Part shown: piece after piece, positions 1 through 5,197 of the stretch
Position numbering within the stretch: the first letter of the stretch is position 1
How the letters are laid out: every line of letters begins with the position of its first letter
IMG/VR virus record: IMGVR_UViG_3300049595_004368
Coordinates: 1 to 20,945 of that record
From: a virus
DNA length: 20,945 bases
Strand: one strand, 5' to 3'
Notes under the pieces: model-generated
Database searches by the model: none
Told to the model about the DNA's origin: nothing
The model's input: only the letters and a program-made list of their open reading frames with translations
Made by a program: the position numbers and the translations under genes

Positions 1-78
1 CGGCCGGCGGCCGCGTCGGATCCGGCCAGCGGCCGGAGGTTGTTGGTGGGGTTCCATGGCCCCGAATGTGGCCGGAAC

Positions 79-107
79 TTGCTTCCAAACCTGCCGCAAA
101 GTAGGGT
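79..107 (+). promoter_or_regulatory. Candidate sigma70-type promoter for the rightward operon
   Basis: TTGCTT at 79-84 and TAGGGT at 102-107 are separated by exactly 17 bases, in the AT-richer stretch upstream of the first rightward gene. TAGGxT-type -10 boxes are common in GC-rich bacteria. The match is modest and the host sigma factor is unknown, so this is only a candidate. Confidence 0.3.
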
Positions 108-245
108 CAATTTGCAACTTCGACCGTAATCCCTTCCGCGCAAACGACTTACGACGGCTGGATATTTGGGATTAATCTGGACAGAATCTATCGGCCGTGG
201 TCGAATATCTCCATGTCGCCGATGCAACGGCGGCCCGACCAGACC

Positions 246-261
246 GACCAAGGAGCAAGCC
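246..261 (+). promoter_or_regulatory. Repeated ribosome-binding leader, copy 1
   Basis: GACCAAGGAGCAAGCC directly precedes the ATG at 262. The same 16 bases occur at 760-775, and close variants occur at 1039-1055, 1422-1439 and, on the minus strand, at 10469-10488. The AAGGAG core is a good Shine-Dalgarno match at about 6-7 bases from the start codon. Conservation of the flanking bases is more than a Shine-Dalgarno site needs. Confidence 0.75.
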
Positions 262-744
262 ATGAAGACCACGACCAAGAACCTCGACCAAGCCTACAAC
301 GCCCTCTACGAAGTCACCTCGACCCTGACCGTCATCGGCGAGATGACGCTGGGTAGCAACGACGAGGCCTTTACGGTCGCCTTCGTCGGCGAGCAGGCCA
401 ACTGGTCCTCGATCCAAGTCGCCATCGACACCGCGACCGTGATCTGCGGCTTGACCTACGAGGCGGCCAAGGAAATCGAGGAGCACTCGGCCGAGCTTGA
501 GTGGGAGCATCAGTGGACGAGCGTGAGGGCTGGTCGGCAGTGGGTGCTGGTCAAGTCCTCCAACCGCGCCGCCCGTTTCGCGGCGAACTATGAGCGTACG
601 GGCATCGCCCTCGAAACGATGGTGCGTCGCGCTCGGTACATGAAGACTCCCATCGTCGCGCACCTCGACGCCGATGCCATCGAATGGTCGGCCGTGAAGG
701 CCGAGATCGTCGCCATCGAAGCCAAGGCCGCTGACATCTTCTGA
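262..744 (+). CDS. Hypothetical protein, 160 aa
   Basis: I do not recognise a family. The start ATG at 262 is chosen because GACCAAGGAGCAAGCC ends immediately before it and the same leader precedes the next genes. The protein is mixed alpha/beta with no membrane segment or signal peptide. A stretch of roughly residues 50-75 is rich in Glu and Ala and probably helical, and the C-terminal third has several Ala-rich helices (ending AKAADIF). It is the first gene of the rightward operon and is followed after 31 bases by another small unknown gene with the same leader. Position and size fit the class of small, early, host-interacting phage proteins, but that role is inference. Confidence 0.7.
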   Translation: MKTTTKNLDQAYNALYEVTSTLTVIGEMTLGSNDEAFTVAFVGEQANWSSIQVAIDTATVICGLTYEAAKEIEEHSAELEWEHQWTSVRAGRQWVLVKSSNRAARFAANYERTGIALETMVRRARYMKTPIVAHLDADAIEWSAVKAEIVAIEAKAADIF

Positions 745-759
745 TCCATCCCGACCACC

Positions 760-775
760 GACCAAGGAGCAAGCC
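760..775 (+). promoter_or_regulatory. Repeated ribosome-binding leader, copy 2
   Basis: GACCAAGGAGCAAGCC immediately before the ATG at 776 is identical to the leader at 246-261. The preceding intergenic bases (TGATCCATC starting at the stop codon) are also shared with the junction after 1415. Confidence 0.75.
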
Positions 776-1036
776 ATGAACACCTACAAGCTGAAGTACG
801 ACCTGATCCCCTTCCACGACGATGCCGAGCTGGTGCGCATCGTCATCCGCTCGAAGCCCGGCAGCGCGTGCCGGCGCGAGTGGACGATCGGCCACGCTCG
901 CCGCGGCTCGCCGCGCCTGACGGCCTTCCGCGAGCGCGTGGACGCGATGCGCTCGGCCCGTCAGATGACTGTCGAAGACCGCTCCAAGCTGCTGGCCGTC
1001 GTGTGGAGTGACCTGCAACCGCTGTCCGTGAACTGA
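776..1036 (+). CDS. Hypothetical protein, 86 aa
   Basis: A small basic protein of unrecognised family. The ATG at 776 is fixed by the repeated leader at 760-775. The sequence opens MNTYKLKYDLIPF and has an Arg-rich middle (CRREWTIGHARRG, about residues 32-44) followed by a probable helix containing REDRSKLL-like charged residues. The predicted charge suggests it may bind nucleic acid, but no motif proves this. It lies between two other leader-sharing small genes and is probably cotranscribed with them. Confidence 0.65.
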   Translation: MNTYKLKYDLIPFHDDAELVRIVIRSKPGSACRREWTIGHARRGSPRLTAFRERVDAMRSARQMTVEDRSKLLAVVWSDLQPLSVN

Positions 1037-1038
1037 CC

Positions 1039-1055
1039 AACCAAGGAGACAAGCC
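1039..1055 (+). promoter_or_regulatory. Repeated ribosome-binding leader, copy 3
   Basis: AACCAAGGAGACAAGCC precedes the ATG at 1056. It differs from copies 1 and 2 by one inserted base and a substitution at its 5' edge. Confidence 0.7.
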
Positions 1056-1415
1056 ATGAAGAAGCTGACCAAGGAAACCATCGAGTGCCTCCACGACCGC
1101 TTTGCCCAGATCGAGGCCAACATCCTCGAGGAGGGCAAGAACCACGGCGAAGAGGCCCAAGCCGAGTGCGCCGAGAGCTGGCAGAGCACGCTTGAGGAGC
1201 TCGGCGAGTTGATCGCCGATCCGACGCAGGAGTTGCTCTCGAAGCTCGATGCCGCGGCCGAGGAACTGGAACTCTACGAGGAAGCCTACACGGGCGTGCG
1301 TCGTGACCTTCGCGCGGCACGCCGCATCGAGGACAAGCGCGACTGGGACGCCTTCATCGCCGCCGGCGGCGACCCGAACTCGGTCGTCGTGTTCACTTGC
1401 CGCTTCGCCCGCTGA
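1056..1415 (+). CDS. Hypothetical acidic helical protein, 119 aa
   Basis: No family is recognised. The ATG at 1056 follows a copy of the repeated leader. Residues 1-80 are almost entirely charged heptad-like helix (many Glu, Leu, Ala), suggesting a coiled coil and oligomerisation. The C-terminal part contains DWDAFIAAGGDPNSVVVF. There is no signal peptide or membrane segment, so it is probably cytoplasmic. It is part of the four-gene group with shared leaders at the start of the rightward operon. Confidence 0.65.
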   Translation: MKKLTKETIECLHDRFAQIEANILEEGKNHGEEAQAECAESWQSTLEELGELIADPTQELLSKLDAAAEELELYEEAYTGVRRDLRAARRIEDKRDWDAFIAAGGDPNSVVVFTCRFAR

Positions 1416-1421
1416 TCCATC

Positions 1422-1439
1422 GACCAAGGAGCCACCGCA
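1422..1439 (+). promoter_or_regulatory. Repeated ribosome-binding leader, copy 4
   Basis: GACCAAGGAGCCACCGCA precedes the ATG at 1440. Its first 11 bases match copies 1 and 2. The GGAGCCAC part is closest to the minus-strand copy at 10469-10488. Confidence 0.65.
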
Positions 1440-1808
1440 ATGACCTCCAACAACCAAGACCGCGACCACATCCTCATCGAGGTAGTCACCGACCCGCGAA
1501 CGATGCGCGCCACGCGCTGGGTCTCGATCGTCACCAGGGCTGATGCCGCCAGCGTCCTCGCGCGCTGCGTTGCCGAGGATGTCCTCGAAGAACTCGACGC
1601 CCACGGCTGCGGAGCCGACGTGCAGGCGCTGGCCGAGATGGCCGGCGACTCGCGGCAGAGCTTCGCCGTCTACACGCGCGCGCAGCTCCGCCACCTCGAC
1701 CGCAGTGACGATGCCGACGAGTGCGGCGACGTCGACATGGAAGCGTGGAAGGCGGCCGAGGAGGCCGGCTGGCTGGCCGACAACGAAGCCGAGGAGGTGG
1801 ACGAGTGA
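1440..1808 (+). CDS. Hypothetical acidic protein, 122 aa
   Basis: Unrecognised. The start is set by the leader at 1422-1439. The N-terminal third looks like beta strands (ILIEVVTDPRTMRATRWVSIV); the middle is helical; the C-terminal 40 residues are strongly acidic (DDADECGDVDMEAWKAAEEAG) and end in EAEEVDE. The stop codon overlaps the GTG start of the next gene (GTGA at 1805-1808), indicating translational coupling. The acidic tail could mimic nucleic acid or act in protein binding, but that is speculation. Confidence 0.65.
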   Translation: MTSNNQDRDHILIEVVTDPRTMRATRWVSIVTRADAASVLARCVAEDVLEELDAHGCGADVQALAEMAGDSRQSFAVYTRAQLRHLDRSDDADECGDVDMEAWKAAEEAGWLADNEAEEVDE

Positions 1809-2098
1809 TCAAGCTGACCACGTTCGACGGCTTGCTCGTCTCGTTCGATGCCGCGCGATTCGCCGGCATCCCGCACGAGATCAAGGAATCTCTGGCGCTG
1901 TGGGTAGTCCACGCGCTGAGGCCGGGATCCTGCGTCGTGGCGCTGCTCGAGCACGACCTCGCGCGCGCCGATCAGCACGCCCATCCGACCACGCGCCCGC
2001 ACCTGCCGGCGATCGTCGAGTGGATCGCCACGTACGTCCCGGCCGAAGCCAAGGGCCAGCGCGGCCTGAAGCTCTGGCAAGGCTACTCGAGGTGGTGA
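1805..2098 (+). CDS. Hypothetical protein, 97 aa (GTG start)
   Basis: The reading frame is open further upstream, but the natural start is the GTG at 1805 that overlaps the previous stop. This gives a protein beginning VIKLTTFDGLLVSFDA, which looks like a real amino terminus, whereas the upstream extension is Arg/Gly-rich shadow sequence. A Shine-Dalgarno-like GAGGAGG lies just upstream. No family is recognised. The protein contains a hydrophobic stretch (SLALWVVHALRPGSCVVALLEH) but no clear membrane segment. It ends 1 base before the next start, so the two genes are coupled. Confidence 0.6.
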   Translation: MIKLTTFDGLLVSFDAARFAGIPHEIKESLALWVVHALRPGSCVVALLEHDLARADQHAHPTTRPHLPAIVEWIATYVPAEAKGQRGLKLWQGYSRW

Positions 2099-2099
2099 G

Positions 2100-2672
2100 A
2101 TGTCGCCGAAAAAGCACATCCCCGCGCCCAAGTTCTGGGACGACGCCAAGCAGCAATGGGTGCAGCGCGAGCGGACCGAGCGCGACCCGCGCTACCTGCT
2201 GCGTCGTGAGTTCCGACTGACGCTTGGCAGGCTGGGCGACGTGGATCGCGGCTACATCCCGACGCTCAACTCTCGGCAGCAACTCCGCGAGGATGCGTCG
2301 ACCTTCGCGGCGGCGATGTCCCTGCGCCTCACCTACCACCCAGCCTGCGTCTACGTCGTCTCCCTGACCGGCCAGCCAGTGGCGACCAAGCGCGCGATCC
2401 TGCACGCCTTGGCCGAGTCGAAGCAATTCGTCCTGCGTGCGGACCGCACGTCGAACGACATCTACATTTCTCAGGCCGAGGACTGGGAGGCCGTGCCCGC
2501 GGCGTCGGAGACCGTGGCCTCGATTCCCGGAATGCCCTCAAGTCCGGCGGCCTCGGAGGCCGAAGAACTGGACGACCTGACGCTGAACCTGCGCGCTGCC
2601 GTGGCTCAGCTCATGATCAATCTCAAGCCGCAGCGCAGACCCGTGACCGACCAACTGGAGCTATTCGCATGA
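2100..2672 (+). CDS. Hypothetical protein, 190 aa, with C-terminal QLELF clamp-binding-like motif
   Basis: The family is not recognised. The ATG at 2100 lies one base after the previous stop, with GAGGTGG just upstream. The N-terminal half is basic (KKHIPAPKFWDD; RERTERDPRYLLRREFR) and could bind DNA. Residues about 95-120 form a compact alpha/beta stretch, and about 125-165 is a Glu/Ser/Ala-rich linker. The last residues are TDQLELFA: Q185-F189 fits the bacterial beta-sliding-clamp-binding pentapeptide QLxLF at an exposed C terminus, which in known proteins directs polymerases and other factors to the clamp. A basic domain, flexible linker and terminal clamp peptide together suggest a replication-associated or host-clamp-targeting protein; this is inference. 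The stop overlaps the endolysin start (ATGA). Confidence 0.65.
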   Translation: MSPKKHIPAPKFWDDAKQQWVQRERTERDPRYLLRREFRLTLGRLGDVDRGYIPTLNSRQQLREDASTFAAAMSLRLTYHPACVYVVSLTGQPVATKRAILHALAESKQFVLRADRTSNDIYISQAEDWEAVPAASETVASIPGMPSSPAASEAEELDDLTLNLRAAVAQLMINLKPQRRPVTDQLELFA

Positions 2673-3106
2673 CGACCAAGACCAGGACTCTTCTCTCGCT
2701 CGCGTTCATCGTGATCGCGTCGACGATCTCGCACGCGGCCGACCGCGTGATCGACAAGGACACGCGCAAGTTCCTCGACGCCATTCGTCGTGTCGAGACC
2801 GGCGGCTTGCCGAAGGCCGGAGCCGGCGCGATCGGCGACAAGGGCGCGAGCATCGGCCCCTACCAGATCCAGCGTGCGTACCACGTCGACGCGCGCATGA
2901 AGGCCGGCAAGTACGAGGACTGCTCGGCCAGCCACGCCTACAGCGAGCAGACCATGCTCGCGTACTTCGCGCGCTACGCGCCGACGGCGCTGGCGAAGAA
3001 GGACTGGGAGACGCTGGCGCGCATTCACAACGGAGGCCCGAAGGGCCACACGAAGAAGGCGACGCTCGGCTACTGGGCTAAGGTGCAGAAGGAGATGAGC
3101 AAATGA
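2669..3106 (+). CDS. Sec-exported endolysin resembling i-type (destabilase) lysozyme, 145 aa
   Basis: Likely muramidase that degrades peptidoglycan at lysis. Residues 1-23 form a typical signal peptide (TKTR, then LLSLAFIVIASTISHA, cleavage near A23/A24). The mature part follows the i-type lysozyme plan: RRVETGG with candidate catalytic E43, GDKGASIGPYQIQ with D57 as the candidate second acid, AYHVDA, then the hallmark ARIHNGGPKGHTKKATLGYW at 117-136. Animal i-type enzymes carry many disulphide cysteines; here only C85 remains, as might suit a phage enzyme. E43-D57 spacing is 14, close to the 12 in clam lysozyme. Export by Sec implies holin-independent or pinholin-triggered lysis. It starts in an ATGA overlap and is followed by a small unknown gene and a membrane hairpin protein. 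The alternative is a divergent lytic transglycosylase of the same superfamily. Confidence 0.8.
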   Translation: MTTKTRTLLSLAFIVIASTISHAADRVIDKDTRKFLDAIRRVETGGLPKAGAGAIGDKGASIGPYQIQRAYHVDARMKAGKYEDCSASHAYSEQTMLAYFARYAPTALAKKDWETLARIHNGGPKGHTKKATLGYWAKVQKEMSK

Positions 3107-3387
3107 GCTACTGTAGAGTACAAACATCGGTTCGCATTTCCGCTGCGCATCGCATTAAACTTGCTGCCCATATTTATGAATTTGGGGTGACATCTTTCTG
3201 GCTAGAAGGGATTGACGAGGTTGAGTTGGTCATGTCCTCGGATCACCCCAACGCTTCTCGATTGCCGGCTGCCGTCGCCGCCTTCAACGCCGTGATGGAT
3301 GGCGAAGTGACCCCGCCTGCGATTCGTAAACCCACGCTTCAGGAAATGCACACCGACCCACTCACTCACAAGGAGCCCAGCAAATGA
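3103..3387 (+). CDS. Hypothetical protein, 94 aa, of atypical base composition
   Basis: No family is recognised. The ATG at 3103 overlaps the endolysin stop (AAATGA). The first 45 codons use AT-rich codons (for example CAT, ATT, TTT, GGG, CTT) in sharp contrast to the neighbours; after about 3240 the composition returns to GC-rich. The N-terminal part looks like beta-alpha-beta (VQTSVRISAAHRIKLAAHIYEFGVTSFWLEG). No signal peptide or membrane segment is seen. The composition suggests recent acquisition, at least of its 5' half. It sits between the endolysin and a small membrane protein, so a lysis-related role is possible but unsupported by motif. Confidence 0.6.
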   Translation: MSYCRVQTSVRISAAHRIKLAAHIYEFGVTSFWLEGIDEVELVMSSDHPNASRLPAAVAAFNAVMDGEVTPPAIRKPTLQEMHTDPLTHKEPSK

Positions 3388-3551
3388 TCAAAGCCACCAT
3401 CGTCACCATCGTCAGCCTTCTCGGCATCGTCATCTCCTCGGAGATGGCCGGCGCGGCGGGCGGCTTCCTGTTCATCGTGGCGCTGTTCTTCTACTCGAAG
3501 CTCGACGGCATCCACATGGAGCTCAAGAAGCAGAACGAGCCGAGGCAATGA
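3384..3551 (+). CDS. Small membrane protein, 55 aa; holin/pinholin candidate
   Basis: A short gene coupled on both sides: its ATG overlaps the previous stop (ATGA at 3384-3387) and its TGA overlaps the next ATG (3548-3551). AAGGAG sits at 3370-3375 upstream. The protein begins MIKATIVTIVSLLGIVIS, turns through SEMAGAAGG, and has a second hydrophobic stretch FLFIVALFFY, ending in a charged tail (KLDGIHMELKKQNEPRQ). Two short hydrophobic segments with a tight turn are typical of small class II holins or pinholins. Its location close to a Sec-exported endolysin supports that, because signal-sequence endolysins commonly pair with small-hole holins. No sequence family was recognised, so the role is inferred from topology and context only. 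Confidence 0.6.
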   Translation: MIKATIVTIVSLLGIVISSEMAGAAGGFLFIVALFFYSKLDGIHMELKKQNEPRQ

Positions 3552-4081
3552 CTGTGACCTGTTTCAACTGCGATGGGCCTCCGCCAGTGCATTGGCATCA
3601 CGTTGTTCCAAGATCCGCGGGAGGGAAAAAGACCGTGCCGTTATGCGAATCATGTCACGGGCTAGTTCATGGCAAGGACATGCGGATCGCGTCGCTTACA
3701 AAGTCTTCCCTTGCGCACAAGAAGAGCCAAGGGCTCCGCGTGGGCACTATTCCGCTCGGCAAGCGCCTCGCCGCTGACGGCAAGCACCTTGAGGACAATC
3801 CCGTCGAGCTCGAGGCCGTCGAGAAGATTCGCGCCAATGCTCGCCGGCACGCCGAAATCCTCGAGGAGCTTGCGGCCTTGCGTGCTCGTCTTAACTATTA
3901 CACTGGAGAAGCGCGACGAGAAGCCCAGAAGCGCGAGCGCGTCCTCATCAAGGAGAAGAAGGCGACGAGCTACCTCGGCACGGCCCGCGAGCTAAACGCC
4001 GGCATCGGCGACCGCTACCCGACGCGCAAGGCCAAGGCGTGGAGCGTTAGCTTCGTGCGCCAGTTCGTGGAGCGGCGGTGA
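3548..4081 (+). CDS. HNH endonuclease fused to a stand-alone serine-recombinase 'Recombinase'-like domain, 177 aa
   Basis: Residues 1-42 are an HNH module with a zinc knuckle: C5xxC8, the WHHVVPRSAGG core with H17/H18, and C33xxC36H with H41. Residues 55-177 resemble the DNA-binding 'Recombinase' domain that follows the catalytic domain in large serine recombinases: KKSQGLR, PLGKRLAADGKHLEDNP (compare PYGYRL..dG..L.pdP), ELEAVEKIR, then after an inserted charged helix (about 98-140) ARELNAG and RYPTRKAKAWSVSFVRQFV. The serine catalytic domain is absent. Known HNH enzymes nick or cut DNA; the second domain would supply site recognition. The 5' DNA (to about 3670) is less GC-rich than the rest, as if the HNH part had been grafted on. 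The next gene repeats the second domain. A homing-type nuclease is the simplest reading. Confidence 0.7.
   Translation: MTVTCFNCDGPPPVHWHHVVPRSAGGKKTVPLCESCHGLVHGKDMRIASLTKSSLAHKKSQGLRVGTIPLGKRLAADGKHLEDNPVELEAVEKIRANARRHAEILEELAALRARLNYYTGEARREAQKRERVLIKEKKATSYLGTARELNAGIGDRYPTRKAKAWSVSFVRQFVERR
3717..3822 (+). repeat. 106-bp direct repeat, copy A (recombinase-domain coding)
   Basis: This segment aligns without gaps to 4151-4256 at an offset of 434 bases. By hand count about 92 of 106 bases are identical, including a 23-base identical start. It encodes the KKSQGLR...GKRLAADGKHLEDNP...ELEAVE part of two adjacent genes, pointing to a local gene or domain duplication. Confidence 0.85.
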
Positions 4082-4530
4082 TGGTTCACGAGAGTCTTCC
4101 CGCCGGCTACGTTGAATTCATCTCTGCTAGGACGAAGGCCGCGCTCGCCTACAAGAAGAGCCAAGGGCTCCGCACGGGCCATGTGCCCTACGGCAAGCGC
4201 CTCGCCGCCGACGGCAAGCACCTCGAGGACAATCCTGCCGAACTCGAGGCCGTCGAATTGATGCGGGCCGCGAAGGAGGCTCGGGCTCGCCTTGGGGAGG
4301 AGCTCGCCGCCGTTCGCTCAAAGATCGCCGCGCTCAAGAAGCAACCCAAGCCGAGGCAAGCCGAGATGCGTCGGCTTCTGGCGCAGGAGCTCGAACTCGG
4401 GAAGGCGTATCGCGCCAACGGCTCCCGGGCGCTCGCCCGCACGCTCTCGGCGAATCCTTCGCGCTACCCGGCTCGAGGTGCGAAGGGCTGGAGCGCCCAA
4501 CTCGTCGAGCAGGTTCTTAAGAGACTATGA
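4078..4530 (+). CDS. Stand-alone serine-recombinase-like DNA-binding domain protein, 150 aa
   Basis: Paralogue of the C-terminal part of the upstream HNH fusion, without nuclease or serine-recombinase catalytic domain. Residues 20-60 carry KAALAYKKSQGLRTGHVPYGKRLAADG and DNPAELEAVE; residues 62-112 are a charged coiled-coil-like insert (SKIAALKKQPKPRQAEMRRL); residues 117-150 carry RALARTLSANPSRYPARGAKGWSAQLVEQVL, matching the helix-turn-helix end of the recombinase domain family. The start ATGATGG overlaps the previous stop (TGATG), so the ATG at 4078 gives MMVHES; the second ATG at 4081 is also possible. The predicted role is site-specific DNA binding, perhaps as partner, regulator or competitor of the HNH fusion; function is inferred. 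Confidence 0.65.
   Translation: MMVHESLPAGYVEFISARTKAALAYKKSQGLRTGHVPYGKRLAADGKHLEDNPAELEAVELMRAAKEARARLGEELAAVRSKIAALKKQPKPRQAEMRRLLAQELELGKAYRANGSRALARTLSANPSRYPARGAKGWSAQLVEQVLKRL
4151..4256 (+). repeat. 106-bp direct repeat, copy B (recombinase-domain coding)
   Basis: Gapless counterpart of 3717-3822 (offset 434). Differences cluster in about 20 bases (4174-4193) and the remainder is nearly identical, including silent positions. This favours recent duplication or gene conversion over selection at protein level alone. Confidence 0.85.
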
Positions 4531-4535
4531 GCTGA

Positions 4536-4541
4536 TACCAT
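4536..4541 (+). promoter_or_regulatory. Candidate -10 box upstream of the 40-aa membrane protein gene
   Basis: TACCAT (within TGATACCAT) lies 7 bases before the ATG at 4549, so a transcript started here would be almost leaderless. No Shine-Dalgarno sequence is visible in the short gap. No good -35 box is seen (TTCTTA at 4514-4519, 16-base spacing, is weak). Confidence 0.25.
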
Positions 4542-4548
4542 CCGCGGC

Positions 4549-4671
4549 ATGATCAGGCTGGGCCGTCTGGCGTTCGAGATCGTCTACGTCGGCGTGGCCT
4601 GCATCATCATCCTCGGCCTCGTCCTGTGGCCGTTCAAGAAGCTAGACGACCAATGCAAGGAGCAGCAGTGA
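4549..4671 (+). CDS. Single-pass small membrane protein, 40 aa
   Basis: Short reading frame beginning MIRLGRLAFEIVYVGVACII and continuing ILGLVLWPFKKLDDQC, giving one membrane segment of about 20 residues (8-28) with a Lys-rich cytoplasmic flank. Its TGA overlaps the GTG start of the following gene (GTGA at 4668-4671), and it begins 18 bases after the preceding gene. Coupling and a clean hydrophobic profile support a real gene. Function is unknown; one-pass peptides of this size in phages include holin-like, antiholin and superinfection-exclusion proteins, but nothing here distinguishes these. Confidence 0.5.
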   Translation: MIRLGRLAFEIVYVGVACIIILGLVLWPFKKLDDQCKEQQ

Positions 4672-5015
4672 CCGACTACGACCGATGGCTCGAGGAGCCG
4701 TACCAAAGCGACGAGGAGCCGTCGTCCGGCGACGTGCAGGTCATCCAGTTCGGCTTGGAGATCGAGGTGACCGTGGAGGACGACGAGCTGCACAGCTTCG
4801 TCATCCTCGGCATCGAGGATCGCGACGAGGCGCTCGAGTGCGCGGAGGACGCGGCCGCGAGCCTTGGCCGTACGTTCGATCCGGCGCGAGCCACGGACGC
4901 AGAGATCATGCAGCTCATCTCCGATGCTTTCCTTCCTGGTCGCATCCACATGCCGACCGTGCTTGAGCAACTCCGCGCCATGGACGACGACCAGTCGCGC
5001 GAGGCGTGGGAGTGA
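4668..5015 (+). CDS. Hypothetical acidic protein, 115 aa (GTG start)
   Basis: The GTG at 4668 is preferred: AAGGAG lies about 5 bases upstream and the stop of the membrane peptide overlaps it. The protein is strongly acidic throughout (DRWLEEPYQSDEEPSSGD; VEDDELHSF; EDRDEALECAEDAAA). A central strand-rich stretch VQVIQFGLEIEVTVEDDELH is followed by a helix. No family recognised, no signal peptide, no membrane segment. It is the last gene before the structured non-coding element at 5036-5188. Confidence 0.6.
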   Translation: MTDYDRWLEEPYQSDEEPSSGDVQVIQFGLEIEVTVEDDELHSFVILGIEDRDEALECAEDAAASLGRTFDPARATDAEIMQLISDAFLPGRIHMPTVLEQLRAMDDDQSREAWE

Positions 5016-5018
5016 GTC

Positions 5019-5029
5019 GTGCTAGGATC
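5019..5029 (+). promoter_or_regulatory. Candidate extended -10 promoter, GTGCTAGGATC copy 1
   Basis: TGCTAGGAT (5020-5028) fits an extended -10 (TGnTAnnnT), and TAGGAT is a common -10 in GC-rich bacteria. Initiation about 7 bases downstream would begin the transcript near 5035, just before the first helix of the structured element at 5040. The identical 11 bases recur at 5527-5537 before another gene. No good -35 is visible. Confidence 0.35.
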
Positions 5030-5035
5030 CCCATC

Positions 5036-5188
5036 CCGAGCGACGGCGTGTAGCCGTCGCACCCGGTGCGCGTCGCATCCGTGTGACTCGACGTGCGCCG
5101 GACCTCACAACCTCGGACACTCCAGCAGTCTTGAATGGCTGCACGGCGAGCGGGCTGTCCGAGGTCGTCATTGCTAGGCCCGCTCGCC
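5036..5188 (+). ncRNA. Structured RNA element with H-type pseudoknot, upstream of DUF1599 gene
   Basis: Helix 1: 5040-5047 pairs with 5053-5060 (8 bp, 5-base loop). Helix 2: 5063-5075 pairs with 5089-5101 (13 bp including two G-U pairs, 13-base loop). Helix 3: ACCTCGGACA at 5110-5119 pairs perfectly with TGTCCGAGGT at 5156-5165. Helix 4: GGCGAGCGGGC at 5145-5155 pairs perfectly with GCCCGCTCGCC at 5178-5188. The order 3-5', 4-5', 3-3', 4-3' interlocks, with no base between 4-5' and 3-3', as in a coaxially stacked H-type pseudoknot; a small CAGC/GCTG hairpin (5123-5126 with 5138-5141) can form inside loop 1. The two long helices could instead be mutually exclusive switch states. The element ends 9 bases before an ATG lacking a Shine-Dalgarno sequence, so a cis-regulatory leader (riboswitch-like) or a processed small RNA are both possible. 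I cannot assign a known RNA family. Confidence 0.65.
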
Positions 5189-5197
5189 ACCTTTCCC

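Larger units (their letters stand above)
1..261. other. Left-edge non-coding region
   Basis: No convincing gene is seen before the ATG at 262. An in-frame upstream extension from about 166 exists, but the strong ribosome-binding leader at 246-261 argues for the later start. The first 60 bases are very GC-rich with GGCCGG runs. Bases 75-190 are clearly more AT-rich than the rest of the window, as expected of a promoter region for the rightward operon. One sigma70-like candidate is listed separately. Confidence 0.5.

Noticed and set aside
246-1439. CRISPR-like repeats
   Set aside because: The repeated 16-mers sit at ribosome-binding sites, are irregularly spaced by whole genes, and have no spacers. 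No CRISPR array or cas gene is seen in the window.
5040-5060. Simple intrinsic terminator after the gene ending at 5015
   Set aside because: The hairpin is strong but has no following T-run, and the next helices follow within two bases. It fits better as the first helix of the structured element.
5110-5188. HDV-like or other known self-cleaving ribozyme
   Set aside because: The helix order lacks the extra hairpins nested between the pseudoknot arms (no P3 or P4 equivalents), and no conserved ribozyme core sequence is recognisable.
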